Below are positions 7,142-12,057 of a stretch of DNA of 12,057 nucleotides, in pieces. A program made the translations under genes and the position numbers. Positions within the stretch are counted from its first letter, which is position 1; each line of letters begins with the position of its first letter. Below the pieces are notes generated by a model. It worked only from the letters and a program-made list of their open reading frames with translations. It was not told the DNA's origin and searched no databases. Source of the stretch: Bacteroidales bacterium (GTDB lineage: Bacteria > Bacteroidota > Bacteroidia > Bacteroidales > UBA7960); NCBI GenBank assembly GCA_003557965.1, contig PWND01000190.1, forward strand, positions 1 to 12,057, in the 5' to 3' direction.

Positions 7142-8075
7142 TTTGGAGCTCAAGACGGCTTTTCCGAATATTGTTTACTAATGCCTTAACACTTTCTTCA
7201 TTTTTAAGCTTATCAAACTCGAATTTATCAATAAACACATTTACTTCTTCATCAAATTTATCTTCTAAAACTACTAGTTTTTGTTTTAGTCCATCCGAGT
7301 AAACCAGTTCTTCAAATCTTTTGACTTTAAACTCATAAATCTCACCTACTTTATAAAATGGATTTTCCGGCTCAAGGAAGTAATACCCTTCTGAAGTAAA
7401 TTTATTAACCTTACAGCGTATTTTACTGCCAACTTTAATGTTATAATGATAGTAACATTTCTTTTTTAATAAATGCTTTTTATTATCAGGGCCTTTTAAA
7501 ATAAAGTATGATAGATTATCGTTAGGGTTTACTTTTTCATCAATTACTAAAAAATCATACTCTTCACCCGTTTTCAGGCTTGAAAACATTTTAGATTCAT
7601 CAGCAAGCCTGAGAAAAAGCATTCCTTTTTTTATTCTTTCCACCTGGCAAAGGATTTTATCAGAATCAAAATTTTTCAAATCAAACCCACCTGAACAAAC
7701 GACTGTACGGCTTTTATTCAGCTTATCTTTAACGATAAAATACACTTCATCTTCATCCAGAATGTTTTTCCTTATGCCGGCTTCAACAACATCAAACTCA
7801 TAGTTTTCATTTTCTTTATAAAATGGATGTTCGGGTTCCAAAAAAACACGCCCATTACAATTAATCTTATCAACCCTGCAATTTATAATTTGGTTTATCT
7901 GAAATCCATAATCCTCATAATAGCCGGCAGGCATAAGAATTTTGTATCCTTTAGGGTCAATTAACACATAGTATTCTTCTGATTCGCCTAAGGAAATTTT
8001 TTTTGCAATACGAAACGGATAATATTGGCCTTCTGATAATCGAAGGTTATTAATTTTTATAGATTTAATGTTCAT
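7134..8075 (-). CDS. Unassigned protein with internal duplication, predicted beta-rich/OB-like
   Basis: I do not recognise this 313-residue protein. It is built from two copies of about 143 residues (about 16-158 and 170-312). The clearest shared block is GRVFLEPEHPFYKENENYEF (75-94) against GYYFLEPENPFYKVGEIYEF (230-249). Each copy opens with a G.EYDF-like strand, contains a YY-rich hairpin and an I.C.V.K segment just before the FLEPE.PFY block, and ends in a second small beta region. The alternating strands and short turns suggest tandem OB or S1-like folds, which would imply nucleic-acid or protein binding, but this is inference. There is no signal peptide or membrane segment, so it is cytosolic, and it is rich in Lys, Glu and Tyr. 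It lies 48 bp after the macrodomain gene on the same strand and overlaps the convergent DUF721 gene by 8 bp. Confidence 0.8.
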   Translation of the reverse strand: MNIKSIKINNLRLSEGQYYPFRIAKKISLGESEEYYVLIDPKGYKILMPAGYYEDYGFQINQIINCRVDKINCNGRVFLEPEHPFYKENENYEFDVVEAGIRKNILDEDEVYFIVKDKLNKSRTVVCSGGFDLKNFDSDKILCQVERIKKGMLFLRLADESKMFSSLKTGEEYDFLVIDEKVNPNDNLSYFILKGPDNKKHLLKKKCYYHYNIKVGSKIRCKVNKFTSEGYYFLEPENPFYKVGEIYEFKVKRFEELVYSDGLKQKLVVLEDKFDEEVNVFIDKFEFDKLKNEESVKALVNNIRKSRLELQIT

Positions 8076-8123
8076 TATGAAATAAAACTTATTGTGGCTG
8101 TATAAAAGCCGGCCTTACAACAA

Positions 8124-8651
8124 TCACCATTTTTTTAATACACTTTCATGGGCCAGGTAGTCATTGTCTGAAAATAAAACCATCCTGACCAGCTTGATGT
8201 GCGATAAAAAAGGCACTTTTTCTTTTATTGCATTAAGAGCAACAGTAGCAGCTTCTTCAACAGGGTACCCAAAAATACCTGTTGAAATTGCGGGGAAAGC
8301 TATACTTTTTAATTCATGCTTTTCAGCAAGTTCCAGGGCATTATCGTAACAATTTGCAAGGAGTTTATCATGGGGCACATCTCTTTCATAAACAGGGCCC
8401 AAACAGTGTATTACATGTTTGTTGGGCAAATTGTAAGCCGAGGTTATAACTGCCTGTCCCGGTTTTATTGGCCCTAAAGAAACGGCTTCCTTTTCCAACT
8501 CATCGCCTGCTGCCTTGTGAATTGCTCCGGCAACACCGCCACCTTTACGCAAAAATGCATTAGCAGCATTAACAATGGCATCTATATCTGTTTGCCTGGT
8601 AATATCTCCCTTGACAATCTCAATAGTTAAATCCTGGAACTTTTTTTTCAT
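8124..8651 (-). CDS. Macrodomain protein, probable O-acetyl-ADP-ribose deacetylase / ADP-ribosyl hydrolase
   Basis: A single macrodomain fills this 175-residue protein. Visible motifs are GDIT (15-18), IVNAANAFLRKGGGVAGAI (26-44, with the NAAN and glycine-rich loop that contact ADP-ribose), GPV (85-87) and AFPAISTGIFGYP (118-130), which binds the diphosphate and distal ribose. Relatives such as E. coli YmdB hydrolyse O-acetyl-ADP-ribose, and others remove ADP-ribose from proteins. The KGGGVAGAI loop resembles archaeal and bacterial stand-alone macrodomains more than YmdB, so the exact substrate is uncertain. It is cytosolic. It lies 88 bp after the NfeD gene and 48 bp before the 313-residue gene, all on one strand, and may be part of one transcript. 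No separate TAnnTTTG motif is seen just ahead of it. Confidence 0.92.
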   Translation of the reverse strand: MKKKFQDLTIEIVKGDITRQTDIDAIVNAANAFLRKGGGVAGAIHKAAGDELEKEAVSLGPIKPGQAVITSAYNLPNKHVIHCLGPVYERDVPHDKLLANCYDNALELAEKHELKSIAFPAISTGIFGYPVEEAATVALNAIKEKVPFLSHIKLVRMVLFSDNDYLAHESVLKKW

Positions 8652-8739
8652 AATGTATGTTGTTTTTTGTTATGAAACAGTTTTTTCAATTTTCTACAAG
8701 CCTTATATTTAAATTTAGCTTCACAGCTACATAGTAAAT

Positions 8740-10122
8740 TTATGCTTTTACCACAAATACTTGTGATGCTTCATATTTCACAACTTTGATTTTTTCTCCT
8801 TTGTCAATATATCCCGTTAGCGCTGTTGCATCATAAACATCATCATCAATTTCTACTTTCCCGCTCGGCCGCATAACGGTAAAAGCCTCACCTGTTTTGC
8901 CTATTAATGCCTTAATGTTTGCATCCTCAGAAGAATAACCTGACTCTTTCTCCTGCACAGTATTAAGTGCTAATGACACCAGGTGGCTGCTTGTAAAGAG
9001 TTTTTTACTGATATATATAGAAATAGTAAGTGAAGCAAAAAATGAAATAATAACAATCATAAAAGCCTGGAAAATACTTATTGCAGGCACACCTGTAAAG
9101 TCGAAACCTCTGTTTTCAACCATTGCAAGTGCCAATCCGGTAATAATAAATACAGCACCCAGTACTCCGGTAACACCAAAGCCGGGTATGGCAAAAAGTT
9201 CAATTGCAATAAAAACAACGCCTAATCCAAATAAAAACAGTTCAAAATTAGAAGCGAGCCCTTCAAGATATAATGGAGCGAAATACAGTATCGCGGCAAT
9301 TACGGCGAGTAAAATCGGGAAGCCAATTCCCGGAGTCTGAAGTTCGAAATAAATTCCTCCAAGAATAAGCATAATTAATAATCCGCTAACAACAGGGCTG
9401 ATAAGAAAGTTTATAATATGGTCTATAAGCGTTAATTCCTGTTCAATAATAGTATAATTGATAATTCCGCTAAGCTTTATTACTTCATCAATATTTTCAG
9501 CAACACCTTCTGCAAATCCATGCTTTACAGCTTCTGTAGCAGTGAATGTAAGCACTTTTCCTTTTTCTATAATACCTTCTATTTCAATTGAAGGGTCAAC
9601 CATTGCCTGTGCAATGTCAGGGTCACGCCCTTTGCTTTCAGCTGTTGAGCGCATCATAGAGCGCATATACGACTGGTATTTGTCCGGGACAACATCTCCC
9701 GTCTGGTCAACCACAGTGGCAGCACCGATATTGCCTCCCGGCCTGATATAAATCTGGTCGGCAGCAATAGAAATTAAAGCACCGGCTGATGCAGCATTAT
9801 TATCAACATACACAATAACCGGTATTTTTGATTGCATTACCCTTGTCCTGATTGAATCAGCAACATCAACCATGCCGCCATAAGTATTCATGTGAATAAG
9901 AATAATATCTGCATTCAGGCTGTCAGCATCATCAAAAGCCCGCTGTGTTCGCCTTAATGCCGGCGCAGCGATATTTTCTTTAATATCATATTTAAATATC
10001 AGAAAATCCTTGTCAGGCTTTTCCAGTACAATGTCATTAATCCTGTCAGGCCTGCTTTCCGTAAAACCTGTAACGGCAATTAAGCCAATTATAAGCAAAA
10101 TGCTTATTCGTAGTAACTTCAT
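8740..10122 (-). CDS. NfeD-family membrane-bound serine protease (long form, ClpP-like domain plus NfeD domain)
   Basis: The 460-residue protein has the full-length NfeD1b layout. A signal peptide or anchor (residues 5-20) leads to a ClpP-like protease domain (about 38-220), then four or more membrane helices (about 238-258, 265-285, 294-312, 316-334 and 350-372), and a small C-terminal OB-like NfeD domain (about 404-460). Ser112 in NNAASAGALIS fits the nucleophile and Lys148 in PDKYQSYMRSMM fits the general base of the Ser-Lys dyad known from archaeal PH1510. NTYGG (79-83) and PGGNIGAA (128-135) form the substrate channel typical of the fold. Characterised homologues cleave hydrophobic regions of stomatin-type membrane proteins, but no SPFH/stomatin gene is present in the window. 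The protease domain should face outside the cytoplasm. It may be first in a transcript with the macrodomain and 313-residue genes. Confidence 0.93.
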   Translation of the reverse strand: MKLLRISILLIIGLIAVTGFTESRPDRINDIVLEKPDKDFLIFKYDIKENIAAPALRRTQRAFDDADSLNADIILIHMNTYGGMVDVADSIRTRVMQSKIPVIVYVDNNAASAGALISIAADQIYIRPGGNIGAATVVDQTGDVVPDKYQSYMRSMMRSTAESKGRDPDIAQAMVDPSIEIEGIIEKGKVLTFTATEAVKHGFAEGVAENIDEVIKLSGIINYTIIEQELTLIDHIINFLISPVVSGLLIMLILGGIYFELQTPGIGFPILLAVIAAILYFAPLYLEGLASNFELFLFGLGVVFIAIELFAIPGFGVTGVLGAVFIITGLALAMVENRGFDFTGVPAISIFQAFMIVIISFFASLTISIYISKKLFTSSHLVSLALNTVQEKESGYSSEDANIKALIGKTGEAFTVMRPSGKVEIDDDVYDATALTGYIDKGEKIKVVKYEASQVFVVKA

Positions 10123-10224
10123 CTGATTAAGTTTTATATTAAACCAACCTAAAAAATTTATCCCGCCTGAAAGTTATTCCTGTTAGCAAAACCAACTGTC
10201 AAGGCTGTTTTTAGTTTTAGATAA

Positions 10225-10250
10225 CAAATATATCAACTACGAATTTACAA
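10225..10250 (-). promoter_or_regulatory. Possible nfeD promoter
   Basis: TATATTTG (10232-10225, minus strand) matches TAnnTTTG, about 100 bp upstream of the NfeD start. A TTG lies at 10250-10248 with a 15-bp spacer, shorter than the usual spacing, so the pairing is uncertain. Confidence 0.4.
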
Positions 10251-10285
10251 AAAAGTTTCATTTGATATTAATACCATGAAGAATT

Positions 10286-10309
10286 ATAAACATTTTTTTA
10301 AACGTTTAT
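10286..10309 (-). terminator. AT-rich hairpin downstream of the oxidase gene
   Basis: ATAAACGTTT-AAAA-AAATGTTTAT on the minus strand forms a 10-bp stem with one G-U pair and a four-base loop, 28 bp past the oxidase stop codon. It could end transcription before nfeD, but the stem is AT-rich and no clean U tract follows. Confidence 0.3.
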
Positions 10310-10337
10310 GTAATAAGATTGGAAAATGGAAACCACT

Positions 10338-11018
10338 CTAGATAGAAGGCATTCCTTCGTATTTTTGGATAAGTTCGGGCTTGCCGCAAAAATGAAAACT
10401 ATGATTCATATGATCGCGCTCATCAAGGCCAATACGCCTGAAGACATCAGCCCATGTTTCAACATTGGCATAATTCAAAACCAATGGGCTATTTACTTTT
10501 TGGTTTTCCCACTCGGGATTATCTTTTACCATTTTTGCATAAACCAGTTCGGCATGGTTTTCAAATTCAGCATTGAATAAAAAAGCACGTTTTTGGCTGA
10601 AACAAGCCATTATGCGGGCAATAATCACATAAGTAAATACAAAAAAGTACCTGAAAAATGCTTTAAGATACCACCTGTCTTTAATACCATCTTCTTTCAT
10701 CTTTTCATGAATTACCAATAAATGCATGAATTCATTATCCTGGGCATCTCTCCCCCACTCAATTACATTTTGAGCAGTTGCAACCTTTTCAGAATTAAAA
10801 TACTTCCTTGTTTGTTTCATGTAATGACGAATTTCCCAGACTCTGTAAGGAATGCTTGCAAGAATCTCCAGTAATTTAGCCTTCGGAAGATTATCCTTTT
10901 TCCCTGCTACCATATCCATCCCAGCAAAGAATATTTTTGCCATCAAGCTGTATTTATACCTGGGGTTATCTAATGTGATTTGTTGCTCTTTTTTTAAATC
11001 TATTTTTCCTTGTTCCAT
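10338..11018 (-). CDS. Alternative oxidase (AOX)-like diiron quinol oxidase
   Basis: AOX is an interfacial membrane enzyme that oxidises quinol and reduces oxygen to water without pumping protons. This 226-residue protein preserves its diiron ligand pattern. Glu51 in LLEILASIPYRV aligns with the LETVAGVPGMV helix. Glu96 and His99 lie in RDAQDNEFMHLL (AOX: EEAENERMHLL). Glu153, with Tyr160 exactly seven residues later in FENHAELVY, matches the ligand and redox Tyr of EEEAVHTY. Glu200 and His203 lie in LDERDHMNH (AOX: ADEAHHRDVNH). The hydrophobic segment FFRYFFVFTYVIIARIM (121-137) suits membrane association. It is shorter than mitochondrial AOX, lacks a targeting peptide and has about six extra residues between the first two ligands. 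It lies alone, 215 bp upstream of nfeD. It might help with oxygen detoxification or respiration under cyanide or sulfide; a divergent ferritin-like relative is possible. Confidence 0.82.
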   Translation of the reverse strand: MEQGKIDLKKEQQITLDNPRYKYSLMAKIFFAGMDMVAGKKDNLPKAKLLEILASIPYRVWEIRHYMKQTRKYFNSEKVATAQNVIEWGRDAQDNEFMHLLVIHEKMKEDGIKDRWYLKAFFRYFFVFTYVIIARIMACFSQKRAFLFNAEFENHAELVYAKMVKDNPEWENQKVNSPLVLNYANVETWADVFRRIGLDERDHMNHSFHFCGKPELIQKYEGMPSI

Positions 11019-11086
11019 AATAAACGATATTTAAAATTATTCCAATAATTAAGTATAAAAATACACTTTTTTCTTATGCCTGAAAA

Positions 11087-11094
11087 CAAAATTA
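11087..11094 (-). promoter_or_regulatory. Possible oxidase gene promoter -7 element
   Basis: TAATTTTG on the minus strand matches TAnnTTTG about 68 bp before the oxidase start. A TTG at 11110-11108 is too close (13-bp spacer) for a standard -33 element. Confidence 0.35.
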
Positions 11095-11152
11095 TACTTT
11101 TTTCTGACAATATGTTGAGGGTGAGGGTTAGGTTAAGGTTAAAGAAGATGAA

Positions 11153-11194
11153 AAAGCTCAAAGTTCAAAGCTCAAAGGTGAAAGGTGAAAGTAA
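11153..11194 (+). repeat. 7-bp repeat cluster, unit AAAGSTS, third copy
   Basis: Units AAAGCTC, AAAGTTC, AAAGCTC, AAAGGTG, AAAGGTG and AAAGTAA run without gaps, in the same orientation as the cluster at 2923. It is preceded by GAGGGTGAGGGTTAGG-type words that also occur beside the cluster at 3171 on its own strand. Confidence 0.9.
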
Positions 11195-11229
11195 TTTATC
11201 GCTTTTACCATGCCTTTCCTAATTTCAAT

Positions 11230-11258
11230 GGGACCTCTCACTAACGTTACTAATGACA
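11230..11258 (-). repeat. Single copy of the GTCATT...GAGAGGTCCC element
   Basis: The minus strand reads GTCATTAGTAACGTTAGTGAG then AGGTCCCATTG. This matches the longer copies at 11833-11866 and 11889-11910 (shared words CGTTAGTGAGA and TCCC) and shows that the family is dispersed. Confidence 0.6.
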
Positions 11259-11286
11259 ACATTTTCAAAATGCTTTGTCCAATGGT

Positions 11287-11305
11287 GTAAAAAACAGTTT
11301 TTTAC
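11287..11305. repeat. Perfect 19-bp palindrome next to REP-like copy 1
   Basis: GTAAAAAAC-A-GTTTTTTAC has 9-bp perfect arms around one base and abuts the first REP-like hairpin. It could be a protein-binding site, or a second stem of a compound element. Confidence 0.6.
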
Positions 11306-11325
11306 GGACAGGTCAAGCCCTGTCC
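11306..11325 (-). repeat. REP-like hairpin, copy 1
   Basis: Perfect 7-bp stem GGACAGG/CCTGTCC around GCTTGA (minus strand). The core GGGCTTGACC is shared with three other copies. It is preceded on its strand by CCGTAA, which gives the GTA prefix found in all four. Confidence 0.85.
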
Positions 11326-11353
11326 TTACGGTTATCACGTTATATAATATACT

Positions 11354-11371
11354 GGCTGGTCAAGCCCAGCC
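11354..11371 (-). repeat. REP-like hairpin, copy 2
   Basis: Stem GGCTGG/CCAGCC around GCTTGA (minus strand), preceded by GTATT. The outer stem bases differ from copy 1 but remain complementary to each other, while the 10-base core is identical. Confidence 0.85.
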
Positions 11372-11465
11372 AATACAATAATTACTTCACATTTTTATAT
11401 TTTGACTTTCTTTAATTAATTCATTATTCTTATATAATTTTCTAATTTATGAGAAAAAAATGTAT

Positions 11466-11485
11466 AGGTCGGGCTTGACCGACCT
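11466..11485 (+). repeat. REP-like hairpin, copy 3
   Basis: Stem AGGTCGG/CCGACCT around GCTTGA, preceded by TGTAT on the plus strand. It is oriented opposite to copies 1 and 2, so the set forms two facing pairs about 95 bp apart. Confidence 0.85.
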
Positions 11486-11511
11486 TATTGACAACAGATT
11501 GCATAATGGTA

Positions 11512-11533
11512 GGGACAGGGCTTGACCTGTCCC
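11512..11533 (+). repeat. REP-like hairpin, copy 4
   Basis: An 8-bp stem GGGACAGG/CCTGTCCC around GCTTGA, preceded by GGTA so that GTAG spans the stem base, like the GTAG tetranucleotide of classical REP sequences. Its arms match copy 1. Confidence 0.85.
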
Positions 11534-11608
11534 AATATCATTTGATTTAACAAAAACATTATGAATCAGGATATCAACAGCATATGCTAAATAATAAGAA
11601 ATATTGAT

Positions 11609-11660
11609 TGTCATTGTACATCGACGACCCAAAGCCTGGGTCTAACCATTCGAAATGACA
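11609..11660. repeat. 52-bp palindromic element bounded by TGTCATT/AATGACA
   Basis: The ends TGTCATT and AATGACA are inverted, and the centre holds a second stem GACCC/GGGTC around AAAGCCT (11626-11642). The inner right arm reads ATTCGAAATGACA, resembling GTCATTTCGA-type interspersed repeats known in many genomes. Confidence 0.6.
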
Positions 11661-11840
11661 TAATACCCCAATTTTTTCTCCCCAATTCAAAAATTATGAT
11701 TATATTATAATCGCAAAATTGATTAAAATATAATCAAAGATAATAGTAATTTTTATAAATGCAAAAAATATTGAGAAAATGTGTTGTGAGGTAACACGCG
11801 GGAATGGAGGGGGCTGAACGGATTGAATAACTCGTCATAT

Positions 11841-11910
11841 CGAGCGTTAGTGAGATATCCCGTTGGTCAAAGGGGGCTCTTTAATCCACGGGACCTCTCG
11901 CTAACGCTCG
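11841..11910. repeat. Inverted repeat pair, 22-bp arms (CGAGCGTTAG...TCCCG family)
   Basis: The arm at 11841-11862 and the reverse complement of 11889-11910 agree at 19 of 22 bases, sharing CGAGCGTTAG, GAGA and TCCCG, with a 26-bp spacer. The left arm follows CGTCATAT, reminiscent of the widespread GTCATTGCGAGCG-type repeat. The sequence GAGGTAACA occurs at 11788-11796 and 11910-11918 as a direct repeat around the element. Confidence 0.7.
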
Positions 11911-11937
11911 AGGTAACATGCCACGCCCATTAACTAA

Positions 11938-12057
11938 TTAACACATTAACACATTAACACATTAACACATTAACACATTAACACATTAACACATTAACAC
12001 ATTAACACATTAACACATTAACACATTAACACATTAACACATTAACACATTAACACA
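11938..12057 (-). repeat. Perfect 8-bp tandem array, 15 copies, running off the window
   Basis: Fifteen identical TTAACACA units (AATGTGTT phase on the minus strand) fill 120 bp with no mismatch and continue past the right edge. It is the same AATGTGNN family as 2731-2818, in inverted orientation. Perfect identity suggests recent expansion or active slippage. There are no unique spacers, so it is not a CRISPR array. Confidence 0.97.

Larger units (their letters stand above)
11019..12057. other. Gene-free intergenic region rich in repeats and hairpins
   Basis: I find no credible gene in these 1039 bp. The contents in order are: the oxidase leader, G/T-rich GGTTAG-type words (11115-11145), a 7-bp cluster, single and paired copies of a GAGGTCCC-type element, a 19-bp palindrome, four REP-like hairpins, a TGTCATT-bounded palindrome, an AT-rich segment (11661-11790) and a perfect 8-bp array reaching the window edge. 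The only sizeable open frame (11447-11632, minus) runs through the hairpins and has no protein-like features. Confidence 0.8.

Noticed and set aside
7120..7150. Bidirectional terminator between the convergent dciA-like and 313-residue genes
   Set aside because: The genes overlap by 8 bp and no stem followed by a T run is visible there.
10338..11018. Ubiquinone-biosynthesis (Coq7) or ferritin assignment for the diiron protein
   Set aside because: The Glu-to-Tyr spacing in FENHAELVY, the NEFMH block and the DERDHMNH block fit AOX better than Coq7 or ferritin patterns.
11447..11632. Minus-strand open frame of 61 codons
   Set aside because: It reads across two REP-like hairpins and part of another palindrome; no supporting features.
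11698..11735. GATTATA-T-TATAATC and GATTA-N5-TAATC palindromes
   Set aside because: They are two adjacent AT-only inverted repeats in a very AT-rich stretch, so chance is a sufficient explanation.
11938..12057. CRISPR array or telomere-like end
   Set aside because: Units are 8 bp with no spacers, so it is not CRISPR. A telomere was considered because the array reaches the window edge, but a decayed array of the same family lies internally at 2731, and chromosomes of this phylum are circular as far as known.

Overview
The window looks like chromosomal DNA from a member of the Bacteroidota, probably a free-living Bacteroidales/Marinilabiliales-type organism. The evidence is AT-rich sequence, no Shine-Dalgarno sites ahead of the starts, several TAnnTTTG (-7 type) promoter motifs, a type IX secretion (T9SS) C-terminal sorting domain, and recF followed directly by a DUF721/DciA gene. 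The exact lineage is inference.

Region 1 (1-2433, minus strand) holds two genes for exported proteins. A 302-residue protein with a signal peptide and T9SS tail lies upstream of a large M43-like metzincin protease that runs off the left edge. The protease gene has a one-base frameshift in a seven-base homopolymer just after its signal peptide, and no single intact ORF spans it. Region 2 (2434-3413) has no intact gene. It is a mosaic of short-period repeats (8-bp and 7-bp families, a pyrimidine-rich tract and a TTTGCG/CGCAAA inverted repeat), followed by the remnant of an internally deleted PIN-domain toxin gene.

Region 3 (3414-11018) is the conserved core: dcp-type M3 metallopeptidase lipoprotein (minus), a divergent promoter region, recF and a DUF721/DciA-like gene (plus). 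These meet, with an 8-bp convergent overlap, a minus-strand series: alternative-oxidase-like diiron protein, NfeD-type membrane serine protease, macrodomain protein and a 313-residue protein built from an internal duplication. The last three may be one transcript (88- and 48-bp gaps). recF/DciA relate to replication and repair; NfeD relates to membrane quality control; the macrodomain protein probably hydrolyses ADP-ribose derivatives; the oxidase would be a cyanide-resistant quinol oxidase. The 313-residue protein is unassigned.

Region 4 (11019-12057) has no gene. It carries a second 7-bp repeat cluster, four REP-like hairpins sharing one 10-base core with changing but complementary arms, copies of a second inverted-repeat family, a TGTCATT-bounded palindrome, and 15 perfect copies of an 8-bp repeat running off the right edge. 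The main leads for novelty are the REP-like family, the paired 8-bp arrays, the deleted PIN gene, the frameshifted secreted protease and the tandem-duplicated protein beside dciA. I see no clear undescribed multi-gene system.
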